DNA of 49,701 bases from Anaerolinea sp. (GCA_029975055.1 JARKPU010000044.1:1-49701); one strand, 5' to 3'; positions 33,271 through 41,734 are shown, numbered from the stretch's first letter. The notes: a model not told the origin generated them from the letters alone. Program-made: numbers and translations.

Positions 33271-33363
33271 TACTAGTGGTCAGTCAAGTTGATTTTGATG
33301 GGTTCTTTTTGGGGCGAAGCCCCAAAAAGAACCCATCAAATGATTATTGACAGAATACTAGTA
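33271..33363 (+). mobile_element. Palindromic repeat family A, copy 2 (MITE-like, TA-flanked)
   Basis: An 89-bp element from CTAG (33273) to CTAG (33361), with TA on both outer sides. Its ends (CTAGTGGTCAGTCAAGTT and, inverted, CTAGTATTCTGTCAATAAT) are imperfect inverted repeats. The centre is a perfect hairpin of GGGTTCTTTTTGGGGC with its complement. It encodes nothing. Tc1/mariner or IS630-type transposition would give such TA flanks. Confidence 0.78.
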
Positions 33364-33436
33364 AATAGATGATAAATGGTTTATTATTAATTGACGATTA
33401 AGACCCACATTCGAATATTCCACCAGGGAGGGTAAA

Positions 33437-36382
33437 ATGGACATTTACCGCAAACGCCTGCTGATCGGCACGGGTATCGGCGCTTTGGCGGTCTTTTTCT
33501 TTCTATGGCCGGTCATCGCGAACATGCTCAACATCGCCCGCCCAGGCGCGGTCGAAGCCCAGCAGCAAAGCTGCAGCGTGTTGAGCGACCCCAAGAACCT
33601 GCCCTCGCCGGCACTGATCAACTTCGACACGCTCGCCGAAGCGCAGGTCATCGGCACAAGTTACAAACCCTCCTTCGGGGTCACCTTCGAAGACAGCCGC
33701 CTGACGCAGGCGATCATCTACGGCCAGCCGAGCGCCCAGGCCCGCTCGCTCCCCAACGTGGCCATTAACAATGCCGTCCCGCCGGGCACCAGCGCGAACG
33801 TGCCGATGGTCATCGATTTCGACACCCCCAAGACCCACGTGGGCTTCTACCTGGGCAACGGAGAGACGGTGCAGCCCACCGCCCTGGTCAACGCCTATGA
33901 TATCGACGGCGTTCTCATCTGCCAGGCCCGCTTCACCAACGTGCCCGAAGCGCATACCCTCTTCGCCGGGGTGTCCACCATCGACGCGATCATCAGCCGG
34001 GTGACGATCGATTACGGCAACACGGCGCTCTCCGAATCGATCGATGATCTCTACTTCTCGCCCGGCGCAGGCGTGCGGCCCACCCGCCCGCCCCTCCCCG
34101 CCTGGACTCCCTTCCCCACCGCCGTCCCGACCAGCGGCCCCACCCCCACCGCCACGCCGCTCGTGCCGATGATTCCCTACTCGCCGGCGCTCATCGTGCC
34201 GTCGGTGCCGCTCCTCTTCAACCCCGATTTTTCCATTCACGGCATCGAGATCACCCAGGGCATCCAGTGCTTCAACACCGCGGCGGGGCTTTCGGGCTGC
34301 CCGGATAACAGCCTGCCCCTGGTGAACAAGAAGGACTCGACGGCCCGCATCTACCTCAAAGCCAACAACAACTTCTCGGTTTACAACAACGTGCCGGTGC
34401 GCCTCTACATCATCGCCAACGGGGTCACCTACACGGCCAATTCGAACGGCAGAACCACCACCGCCATCAACCAGCTCGCCAACGACAGCGCCAATATCTG
34501 GTTCAACGTCAATTTCAACTCCACCGTCTCGGTGCAGTTTTACGCCATCGTGGACCCCGATAACGTGTACGCCGAAACCAACGAGACGAACAACCGCTTC
34601 CCCGCCGGAAGCGGCACCATCACGCTCAACTTCCAGACCCGCCGCACGGTGAGCATCGTCGGCCAGCGCCTGCGCTACCACCCCAGCGGCTATTCCGGCA
34701 GCCAGTATGCCGGGGGTTGGGCGGTCAACGGCGGCGCCGCCGATTGGTTCGAACAGGTGCTGCCGATCCGCAACAACGGCGTCGGCTACACCCTCAACAG
34801 CGGCTACATGGACTGGACCACCTCGCTGGGCTCGGGCGACGGGCAGCATGCGTTGATCCAGACCCTCAACGCGCAATGGATGCTGCAAAACCTGTTCTAC
34901 TGGTGGTATTCCGGGCCGTTCACCGGCGCGCGGCACGTCTATGGGTTTGCGCCCTCCGCCGGCTATTCCGGCGGGCACGCCGATATGCCCATCTACCCGC
35001 ACGCGGGCGGCCTGGGCGTGGTCGGCATCGGCTCCGACGCCGCCGGAACAAGCACCGATAACCCCGGTTCGGGCGCGCTCATCTTCGGCCACGAACTGGT
35101 GCATGATTACAACGTCTATCACACCAACACCGCCGATGCCTGCGGCTCGAACGACAGCAACTCGAACTTCCCCTACTCCAGCTCGAGCATTCAAGAGGTC
35201 GGCTATAACCCGATCACCGGCAAGATCTACAACCCCGCCCAAACCCACGACCTGATGAGCTATTGCCCATCCGGCGGCTCGAAGCAGGGCTGGATCTCAC
35301 CCTTCACCTGGAGCACGATGTTCGCCGATTTCGTGCCGTCGCAGGCCCCGCTGCTCACCCCGCCGCATGCCGTCAGGGCCAACACGTTCTACCTCTCTGC
35401 GGCAGGTGAAGCCCTGCTGGTGAACGCAACGGTCTTCAATTCGCAGCCTGCGAGCGGCAAGCTCGACAACCTGTATAAGACCGACGGCGCCGCCGCCTAC
35501 GACCTGCCCGCCGGCGAATACTCGGTTGAACTGCGCGACGCGGGCAACGCCGTTTTGGCCACCCATTCCTTCGCCGTCAACTTCGAGAGCGAATACGATG
35601 CCCACGGCGGAACCCCCGGCGCCGAGGCGGGCGGCGTGAGCCCGAACTCGGCCCCACCCTTCCCGCCCACGCCCACCGGCGAAGAGGATGTCACCTTCAT
35701 CGTGCCCTGGGTTCCCGGAACAGCCTCCATCGCCTTGATGCACGGCGCCGCGCTGCTCGACCAGGTTTTCGTCTCGCCGAACGCCCCGCAGGTGCTCTTC
35801 ACCAGCCCGGCCGGCGCAGAGAGCTGGCTGGCGGGCAGCACCCACACCCTTCAATGGCAGGGGCTCGACCTCGACGGCGACCCGCTGACCTACAACGTCT
35901 TCTACAGCAACGACGGAGGTTCGACCTGGAATCTCATCGCCCACGACCTCACCACCCCATCGCTCGACGTGCTGACCGATTCCCTCGCCGGAGGCAGCGA
36001 CACCCGCTTCAGAGTGGTCGTCACCGACGGGGTCAACACCGGCTTCGACGAGACCGATGAGGCGATCAGCGTGCCGAACAAGCCGCCCGTGGCGAATATC
36101 CTCAACCCGCAAGCCAACGACAGCTACCTGCCCGGCGGGCTGCTGGTGCTGGAAGGCATCGGCATCGACCTGGAAGACGGAACCCTGCCGGACGGGAACC
36201 TGACCTGGTCGGATAACCTGCAAGGCGGGCTGGGGGTGGGCCCGGCGGTCGGGCTGAACACGCTCCAGGCCGGGTGGCACACCATCACCTTCACCGTCAC
36301 CGATTCGCTCGGCGCGCCATCTAGCGCCAGCGTGAACGTGTTCATCGGGTACCGGGCGTACCTGCCCATCACCCGCAATTGA
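33437..36382 (+). CDS. Large secreted metalloprotease-like protein
   Basis: A 981-residue exported protein with one N-terminal hydrophobic signal or anchor (LLIGTGIGALAVFFFLWPVI). Then comes a CARDB/jelly-roll-like part to about residue 200 and a Pro/Thr-rich linker. A catalytic-looking zinc motif HELVHDYNVYH (about residues 552-562) matches the HExxHxxxxxH pattern of metzincins, though the usual Gly is Asn. Immunoglobulin-like domains follow (near residues 790-960, PPVANILNPQANDSYLPGG). The C-terminus reads YRAYLPITRN, a short sorting-like end. It probably digests extracellular protein. A GGAGG six bases before the ATG fixes the start. Confidence 0.75.
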   Translation: MDIYRKRLLIGTGIGALAVFFFLWPVIANMLNIARPGAVEAQQQSCSVLSDPKNLPSPALINFDTLAEAQVIGTSYKPSFGVTFEDSRLTQAIIYGQPSAQARSLPNVAINNAVPPGTSANVPMVIDFDTPKTHVGFYLGNGETVQPTALVNAYDIDGVLICQARFTNVPEAHTLFAGVSTIDAIISRVTIDYGNTALSESIDDLYFSPGAGVRPTRPPLPAWTPFPTAVPTSGPTPTATPLVPMIPYSPALIVPSVPLLFNPDFSIHGIEITQGIQCFNTAAGLSGCPDNSLPLVNKKDSTARIYLKANNNFSVYNNVPVRLYIIANGVTYTANSNGRTTTAINQLANDSANIWFNVNFNSTVSVQFYAIVDPDNVYAETNETNNRFPAGSGTITLNFQTRRTVSIVGQRLRYHPSGYSGSQYAGGWAVNGGAADWFEQVLPIRNNGVGYTLNSGYMDWTTSLGSGDGQHALIQTLNAQWMLQNLFYWWYSGPFTGARHVYGFAPSAGYSGGHADMPIYPHAGGLGVVGIGSDAAGTSTDNPGSGALIFGHELVHDYNVYHTNTADACGSNDSNSNFPYSSSSIQEVGYNPITGKIYNPAQTHDLMSYCPSGGSKQGWISPFTWSTMFADFVPSQAPLLTPPHAVRANTFYLSAAGEALLVNATVFNSQPASGKLDNLYKTDGAAAYDLPAGEYSVELRDAGNAVLATHSFAVNFESEYDAHGGTPGAEAGGVSPNSAPPFPPTPTGEEDVTFIVPWVPGTASIALMHGAALLDQVFVSPNAPQVLFTSPAGAESWLAGSTHTLQWQGLDLDGDPLTYNVFYSNDGGSTWNLIAHDLTTPSLDVLTDSLAGGSDTRFRVVVTDGVNTGFDETDEAISVPNKPPVANILNPQANDSYLPGGLLVLEGIGIDLEDGTLPDGNLTWSDNLQGGLGVGPAVGLNTLQAGWHTITFTVTDSLGAPSSASVNVFIGYRAYLPITRN

Positions 36383-36405
36383 TGTAAAACCGCCGGTAAA
36401 CAGCA

Positions 36406-36443
36406 AACGGCGAGTGAAGGTGGCTTTCCCTTCACTCGCCGTT
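36406..36443 (+). terminator. Strong hairpin after the metalloprotease gene
   Basis: A perfect 15-bp stem, AACGGCGAGTGAAGG (36406-36420) with its complement (36429-36443), 8-base loop. It lies 23 bp past the stop and marks the last GC-rich position before the AT-rich island. Confidence 0.75.
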
Positions 36444-36659
36444 CTCTGGATATGACCCGCGACAGCATGAATCAATGCCAGGTGACGCGGTCAAGGGGAT
36501 TTTCTCGGCGCGAACATGGATCATCTCCCTCTTAATAAGTAAGCACGATTTAATATATAATTTAAGCCAGGGTGGTTTATATCTAAATTTACCGCAATTG
36601 GCGTGTCGTACACTAGTTGGGCTGTCTGGCAGGCAATAGATCATTGCAAGCAAAAAGTT
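36444..36659 (+). promoter_or_regulatory. Upstream region of the HNH-APAZ/Argonaute operon
   Basis: AT-rich. TATAAT (36556-36561) with TTAATA (36532-36537) 18 bp upstream could be the operon promoter. GTTGGGCTG at 36616-36624 is a perfect inverted match to CAGCCCAAC at 39411-39419, immediately after the Argonaute gene. I see no gene here. Confidence 0.45.
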
Positions 36660-37961
36660 ATGAACAAGAGCAGATTGAACATCCCCGAATCTGAACTTAA
36701 GATTTTGTTTGCTAGGTCAGGAAATCTTTGCGCTTTTCCTGGTTGTCAAACCCAAGTAATTGCTCAAGAAGGCGATGAGCTTAAGCCCATTGCGGAAATG
36801 GCACACATGATTGCATACCGAGAATCTGGGCCACGAGCGGATCCAAGCATACCTCTGGAAGAGCTCAACAAGGCAGCAAACCTAATTCTTCTTTGCCCCA
36901 CTCACCACACGAAAATAGATAAGTTTGAATACCAATATAACGTCCACGTTCTACGCCAAATGAAGCACTTGCACGAGCAAAAGATTGCCCAATCCTTACA
37001 GCACGGAGTACTGGATAGTGGAGAAAAGAAAATTACCAGCGAAAGCCTTTATGCATCTTTCCTGCCCGTGATACATCTGCCAGAATTCGTTTTCTCGGCA
37101 GAAACTCCGTATAGAAGGGATAATATTCTGGATTTATTCGAGTATCTAAAAGCTAATGAGAGCCGGGATATTTTGTATGCTTTTGAATTGCGCGAAAAGA
37201 AGATATTTACTTTATTTGATCTCCGCGACTCTGCAAATCCTTTTTGGGGAGCATATGATGGTTCTACAGTCACAGTTGAGAAAGCAACTGATTTATGGGC
37301 TGAAACTGATGGTCATCGTCTGTATGTTGCATTGTTGAATAGAGCCTTGAATAGTTTTCTGAGAATAAAGGGGGTAATTTATGACCCTAACCATCATAGG
37401 TACTTTTTTAAGGCAGACAAAGGAAGAGTTGAAAGAAATTTCACTTATACGGCTTTGTCAGGCAGAAAAACCACAAAGGCTGTCGTTCACCAGCCAACGA
37501 CCAAAGCCACGGGCTTGCCCAAGTCATACTGGATTCATCTGGCGGCGAATTTATCGTTTCAGCAAATAGCACCACAACAATGGGTACTTACCATACGACC
37601 TGAACGCCATTTAACCAAAGATGGATATGAGTCTTACTTGCATACTTCTATTGGCAGTAAAGTCACGAAGATTAAATCAAGGATGTACAACTGGGAGTAC
37701 CTTCAGGAAATACAATTGTGGCGTGAATTTATTGCTCAGGCGCGTCCAAGGTTGGTTCTCCGTTTCGGCGAACAGACTATTATCATTGAGAACACCTTAC
37801 CAGAAGGTATTATTGAATGGGCAGGCGCACCTGACGATAAAAAGGATTTTGTTTTTCAAAAACATGCCGAAGACCTTTTCAGTTTTCCCGAAATAAGTTT
37901 TCTGAATGAAGAAACTGAAGACACCGAAGACAGCATATACTTGGACGAGTATGAAGAATGA
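36660..37961 (+). CDS. HNH-APAZ effector subunit of a short Argonaute system
   Basis: A 433-residue protein. Its N-terminal zinc-ribbon HNH nuclease domain (about residues 20-95) contains LCAFPGC, AHMIAY, NLILLCPTHHTKID: the ββα-metal fold with the catalytic His, the Asn and the last His, plus paired Cys/His zinc ligands. The remaining ~330 residues have no other motif and match in position the APAZ (analogue-of-PAZ) domain found in partners of short Argonautes. It overlaps the Argonaute gene by 4 bp. The likely role is a nuclease unleashed when the Argonaute recognises invader nucleic acid. The ATG at 36660 was preferred over a GTG at 36603. Sequence is much more AT-rich than the host genes. 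Confidence 0.85.
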   Translation: MNKSRLNIPESELKILFARSGNLCAFPGCQTQVIAQEGDELKPIAEMAHMIAYRESGPRADPSIPLEELNKAANLILLCPTHHTKIDKFEYQYNVHVLRQMKHLHEQKIAQSLQHGVLDSGEKKITSESLYASFLPVIHLPEFVFSAETPYRRDNILDLFEYLKANESRDILYAFELREKKIFTLFDLRDSANPFWGAYDGSTVTVEKATDLWAETDGHRLYVALLNRALNSFLRIKGVIYDPNHHRYFFKADKGRVERNFTYTALSGRKTTKAVVHQPTTKATGLPKSYWIHLAANLSFQQIAPQQWVLTIRPERHLTKDGYESYLHTSIGSKVTKIKSRMYNWEYLQEIQLWREFIAQARPRLVLRFGEQTIIIENTLPEGIIEWAGAPDDKKDFVFQKHAEDLFSFPEISFLNEETEDTEDSIYLDEYEE

Positions 37962-39406
37962 ACGCTTCTAGGTCAAAAAGACAATGGCTCTTGGAAAAGC
38001 CCAATTTAGAATTGGTGTGGTTGCCTGAACCAAAGTTGACTTTTGCAGGTGGTTCACTTCACATCAACCCTAAGATAGGGATTCCTCTTTTTGGCCCTCG
38101 TTCGCTCAACACCCCAAGACACAAGGGAGAAGTACATATCGGCTTTGTTGGAGACATCAATACTATAGAGAAGGTGAGACAATTCATTGATGGGTGCAAA
38201 AGAGGTTTGAGAGCAGAAGATATAGAAAATGGTTCGATAGCGTTTCCAGGACTTTCAAGTGATCTGGGGTATAGGTTTCAAATTATCTCATCCGACGAGA
38301 CAATTGAGAAAATAACCAAGGCAGACAAGGACCGCATCTTACAGAACGCAAGTCGTGCGGAACAGTTCTGTGGAATGCTTGATTTAATAGAGGCAAAAGT
38401 AAAAATTCTCTGCGAGAAAGACCATCCATTAGATTACATTTTCATCGTGCTTGAAGAAAGCATCTACGAAAATCTCCGTGTGGTAGCGACCGTTGATCCA
38501 TTTTCTAGAAAAGATACTGTGCAACGAGATTTCCGCCGTGCTTTGAAAGCCCGTCTTATGAAATATAAGAAGCCTACGCAGATAATCAGGGAATCAACTG
38601 TTAGCAGAGAACGTGATGAACGTGAAATGCAAGACTTGGCAACACGCGCTTGGAATATGTTTACGGCAATGTACTATAAAGTTGGTGGTCTTCCATGGGG
38701 ATTAACCGATATAGAACCAGCAACTTGTTTTATAGGCATTAGTTTTTTTCGCCCCTACGGTGAGTCAAGCTTTATTCGAGCGAGCATTGCTCAAGCCTTT
38801 AACGAATATGGCGACGGGCTTATATTGCGGGGACAGAAATTTAAATGGGACGATGAGTTAGACAAGTCTCCTCATCTTTCCGAAACTCTAGCGCAACAGT
38901 TAATCGAAGATGTTCTATCACGTTATCAAGCTGAAGGCAAACAATTACCCCGCAGAGTGGTGATTCATAAATCATCACGCTTTGAACTCGAAGAACGGGA
39001 AGGCTTTAAGAAAGCTTTGTCACAAATCCCTGAATACGATTTAGTAACTGTTGGAACCACAGGCAATTTTAGGTTATTACGTAGTGGGAACTATCCTCCA
39101 CTGCGGGGAACTGTACTGAGTACTGGGAATATTCACATCTTGTACACGACGGGTTATTTACCAGAACTAGGTAAATATCCTCACGGCCATGTTCCAATGC
39201 CATTAAGAGTAGCTGACCATTATGGCGATAGTACCAAAACACAATTGCTGAAAGAATTATTTGTGTTGACTAAAATGAACTGGAACACTGCTGATGTAGA
39301 TGGAGCATGGCCAATCACTCTGCAGTTTGCCAGAGCAGTTGGAGACATTCTTAAAGAAATTCCTGACGACGAGATTCCTGAACCCAAGTATATTTACTAC
39401 ATGTGA
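37958..39406 (+). CDS. Short prokaryotic Argonaute (MID-PIWI)
   Basis: A 482-residue Argonaute lacking N and PAZ domains. The MID part (about residues 110-240) includes the PTQIIREST-type guide-end pocket. The PIWI part contains GISFFRPYG where active Argonautes have a catalytic Asp (GID), and VVIHKSSRF where another Asp is usual. TKMNWNTADVDGAWPITLQFAR near the C-terminus is the classic short-Argonaute signature. It therefore binds guide and target but should not cut. Known relatives use a DNA or RNA guide and transmit target binding to a toxic partner. Here the partner is the overlapping HNH-APAZ protein. Confidence 0.93.
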   Translation: MNASRSKRQWLLEKPNLELVWLPEPKLTFAGGSLHINPKIGIPLFGPRSLNTPRHKGEVHIGFVGDINTIEKVRQFIDGCKRGLRAEDIENGSIAFPGLSSDLGYRFQIISSDETIEKITKADKDRILQNASRAEQFCGMLDLIEAKVKILCEKDHPLDYIFIVLEESIYENLRVVATVDPFSRKDTVQRDFRRALKARLMKYKKPTQIIRESTVSRERDEREMQDLATRAWNMFTAMYYKVGGLPWGLTDIEPATCFIGISFFRPYGESSFIRASIAQAFNEYGDGLILRGQKFKWDDELDKSPHLSETLAQQLIEDVLSRYQAEGKQLPRRVVIHKSSRFELEEREGFKKALSQIPEYDLVTVGTTGNFRLLRSGNYPPLRGTVLSTGNIHILYTTGYLPELGKYPHGHVPMPLRVADHYGDSTKTQLLKELFVLTKMNWNTADVDGAWPITLQFARAVGDILKEIPDDEIPEPKYIYYM

Positions 39407-39410
39407 AAGG

Positions 39411-39474
39411 CAGCCCAACAAGCGTTTCCACCTGATAGCTTCGCCTAACGTGCGACTGAACACAACCATTGGGC
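39411..39474. repeat. Candidate attC-like site after the Argonaute gene
   Basis: GCCCAAC (39413-39419) fits the RYYYAAC half-site of integron attC sites. The site closes with TTGGGC (39469-39474), 64 bp in all, and the upstream side of the operon holds GTTGGGC (36616-36622), which fits GTTRRRY. The internal L'/L'' pairing is poor, so cassette status is tentative. Confidence 0.3.
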
Positions 39475-39507
39475 GGCAGAATATTAAAGCAGAAGGGAGC
39501 ACAGATT

Positions 39508-39873
39508 ATGACTCAAGAGTCGCTAGTCGAACAGGCATCCCGCAAACGGCGTAAAGAGATTTACATTGTGCTAGTAATCGTTTTAGTTTTTGGTATTGCT
39601 TGGTTCCTTATGCGTCCTGGTGTTTTCACGATTCAACCAATTGGCGCAATACCTGAAGGCATTACATTAATCTATCATTCGAGAAACCCTGAAATGTCTT
39701 TTTTCTCTTCACCCGACGGGTTATGCTTGAAAATTCAAGGTTCGGTCACATTACTTTGCAGATTGGCAGCCCTAAGTGCAGTTGAAGAATTGAGTGATCG
39801 TATAATCCTCCGCTTGCCGTATAGCCATTGGGCATACCTACAATCCACTGGTGGTCTGGAATTTGAAAGATAA
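39508..39873 (+). CDS. Small single-pass membrane protein in the defence island
   Basis: A 121-residue protein with a basic N-terminus (SRKRRKEIY) and one TM helix (IVLVIVLVFGIAWFLM). A ~80-residue soluble domain follows that I do not recognise. AGAAGGGAG lies 12 bases before the ATG. Its AT-rich composition matches the Argonaute genes, 100 bp upstream. Whether it belongs to the defence system is unknown. Confidence 0.55.
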   Translation: MTQESLVEQASRKRRKEIYIVLVIVLVFGIAWFLMRPGVFTIQPIGAIPEGITLIYHSRNPEMSFFSSPDGLCLKIQGSVTLLCRLAALSAVEELSDRIILRLPYSHWAYLQSTGGLEFER

Positions 39874-39897
39874 ACTTCATATCAGGAGATAACCCAA

Positions 39898-40194
39898 ATG
39901 GACTCACTGTGCGGAATTGTAATTTTCTGGTTTATCTGTGGTCTCATAGCGGCCTATCTTTACCGAAATCGCGGACGGTCGGAATTGACCGGTTTTTTGG
40001 GTGGATTACTGCTGGGGCCGTTAGGAATAGTACTTGCTCTTGTAACTCCAGTAGATAAAGATGCACTGGAGGAAAAGCAGGCAAAAGAAATTGCCCGGAA
40101 AATCTCCCGTGGCGAACTAAAGAAATGTCCTTACTGCGCCGAGTTGATAAAGCCCGAAGCAAAGGTCTGTAGATATTGCGGTAGAGAGTTGTGA
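39898..40194 (+). CDS. Membrane protein with C-terminal zinc ribbon
   Basis: A 98-residue protein. Two hydrophobic helices (GIVIFWFICGLIAAYLY and TGFLGGLLLGPLGIVLALVTP) are followed by a charged linker and a zinc ribbon KKCPYCAELIKPEAKVCRYCGREL with two CxxC pairs. Similar small proteins of unknown role are common in bacteria; some are labelled superinfection immunity-like on the strength of the helices. AGGAG precedes the start by about 9 bases. It is 24 bp from the previous gene and shares its base composition. Confidence 0.65.
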   Translation: MDSLCGIVIFWFICGLIAAYLYRNRGRSELTGFLGGLLLGPLGIVLALVTPVDKDALEEKQAKEIARKISRGELKKCPYCAELIKPEAKVCRYCGREL

Positions 40195-40282
40195 AAGTCG
40201 GTATACCGCCCAACCTTTTCTTCCGCAGAGAGGAATATAGACCAGCGAATCGCCCGTGAGGCGGGGTTATACCAAACGCGGC

Positions 40283-41098
40283 TTACCTGGGCGGGCCCTG
40301 CTCGAGGCGGGCGCGGAGTTTCTCCGGCGCGTTATCTTCCCAATGCGCTTCGATCCACCAGGTGGCCCCGGCTTCCTCCCAGGGCGCGAGGAGTACACGC
40401 GCGCGGGCGGGGTCGTCTCCGGGGGTCACGCCCTCCACCACAATGTCGAAGGGCATCTCCAGCGTGCGGCGCGCGGCCACGTAGGCGGCCATCTCGCGCA
40501 CCTCTAGCGGGCTGGCCTGCCTCACCTTTCCATCCGCGCCGATTGTCGAGGGCAGCAGACCGTCGTAGCGCACCACGCGGCGCATAGATTTCTCGCGCGG
40601 CCACGCCCCCACCACCCAGATGGGAATGCGCGGCTGCTGGACGGGAGGCGGCGGCGGGTAGAAGCCGGCGGGCTTCACCCGGTAATGCCTGCCCTCGTAG
40701 CTGAACGGCTGGCCTTTCCACAGCCCGGTGAGGATCTCCAGGCCTTCGTCCAGCAGCTCGGCGCGCGTCTTGCGGTCGGTCACCTCGCCGAATTCCGCGA
40801 AGCCCGTATCCGGCGCGCCCAGCCCCACCGAAAGTGTCACCCGCCCGCCCGAGAGATGGTCGAGCGTGACCGTCTCGGAAGCCAGCTTCCAGGGCCGCAT
40901 GCGCGAAAGGGGCGTGATCATCGTGCCGAGGCGGATCCGCCGGGTGACCATGGCCGCCGCCGCCAGGCACACCCAGGCATCGATGCCCCACACCGGCTCC
41001 CAGACGAAGAAACCATCCCACCCCGCGTCCTCGGCAAGCCCGGCCAGGTCGGCGGCGGCGCGTGCATCGCCGGAGGGCATGACAAAGCCGAATTTCAT
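40283..41098 (-). CDS. LLM-class flavin-dependent oxidoreductase
   Basis: A 271-residue luciferase-like monooxygenase. MKFGFVMPSGDARAAADLAGLAEDAGWDGFFVWEP and VWGIDAWVCLAAAAMVTRRIRLGTMITPLSR are the typical TIM-barrel opening, and SGGRVTLSVGLG the flavin-binding segment. It would use F420 or FMN; the substrate is unknown. Repeat B copy 2 and the end of the ClbS-like gene lie 8-74 bp upstream on the same strand, so co-transcription across the repeat is plausible. Confidence 0.82.
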   Translation of the reverse strand: MKFGFVMPSGDARAAADLAGLAEDAGWDGFFVWEPVWGIDAWVCLAAAAMVTRRIRLGTMITPLSRMRPWKLASETVTLDHLSGGRVTLSVGLGAPDTGFAEFGEVTDRKTRAELLDEGLEILTGLWKGQPFSYEGRHYRVKPAGFYPPPPPVQQPRIPIWVVGAWPREKSMRRVVRYDGLLPSTIGADGKVRQASPLEVREMAAYVAARRTLEMPFDIVVEGVTPGDDPARARVLLAPWEEAGATWWIEAHWEDNAPEKLRARLEQGPPR

Positions 41099-41105
41099 CG
41101 CTTTT

Positions 41106-41172
41106 CCAGATTGTGTGATTCTTTTACCTGTAATTTATCGGGCAAGCCCGACAATTTACAGAGAAATCGAAC
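41106..41172 (-). repeat. Palindromic repeat family B, copy 2
   Basis: Stem 41128-41143 with 41146-41161 has two mismatches. Outer flanks CCAGATTGTGTGATTC and AAATCGAACC match copy 1. It lies between two same-strand genes and supplies the last codons and TAA stop of the ClbS-like gene. Confidence 0.8.
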
Positions 41173-41641
41173 CACCCTCCTTTTCCAGCCAGGCGTGCAG
41201 GTCGGGCAGGTGCTCGGCATAATGCTCGTAGGAATTCCAGCCGATCCAGTAGAAAAATTCCTTGCCTTGCGTCCAGGCAAAGCGGGCCGGCTCGAACAGA
41301 TCGGCCTCGGGGGCGGTTTCGGCCACCGCACGCAGCCGCTCGAAGGCCTCGCGTTCGCTTTCGCGGATCACCTCCAGCGGTTTATCGCGGTTGGCGGCAT
41401 AGGTCTGCGCATTGAACTCGTTGAAGTCGGCCGTGCCCTCAACTTCCTGCCCGGCAGAAAGCAGCCGGTAGAGCGTCTCGGCGCGCGCTTCCCACGCGCC
41501 CAGGTGCGCCAGCATGTCTTTGACCGACCAGCCGTTGGTGAGGGCCGGTTCGAGCATGCGCCCCGCGGGCACCCTGGCCAGGGTGCTTTCCAGCTCGGCC
41601 CGGCCAGAGTCGATGCGCTGCAGCAATTCTTCGCGAGTCAT
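41156..41641 (-). CDS. ClbS/DfsB-like four-helix protein
   Basis: A 161-residue DinB/ClbS-like four-helix-bundle protein. ALTNGWSVKDMLAHLGAWEARAETL and AWTQGKEFFYWIGWNSYEHYAEHLPDLHAWL are the conserved helix-1/2 and helix-4 segments. The family includes colibactin self-protection hydrolases and thiol-dependent enzymes; no metal triad is obvious here. The reading frame enters repeat B copy 2, which gives the last residues SISL and the stop codon, so the native C-terminus may have been altered. Confidence 0.78.
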   Translation of the reverse strand: MTREELLQRIDSGRAELESTLARVPAGRMLEPALTNGWSVKDMLAHLGAWEARAETLYRLLSAGQEVEGTADFNEFNAQTYAANRDKPLEVIRESEREAFERLRAVAETAPEADLFEPARFAWTQGKEFFYWIGWNSYEHYAEHLPDLHAWLEKEGGSISL

Positions 41642-41734
41642 TCGCAGTCCTCCTCAGGCAGAAATGTTGATCGAAACCATGAACGATTCTACCCCATTCC
41701 CGGCGTTCCTGGAATGGTAAAGAAAACGACAGTG

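Noticed and set aside
33503..35248. Long open frame of about 580 codons antisense to the metalloprotease gene
   Set aside because: GC-rich third positions keep the opposite strand open; its sequence is Arg/Gly/Val-rich with no domain, and the plus-strand gene has a signal peptide and zinc motif.
36600..39480. Chromosomal integron with IntI
   Set aside because: Attachment-like half-sites are present, but no IntI-type integrase is in the window; the tyrosine recombinase at 632-1609 lacks the IntI-specific features and is 35 kb away.
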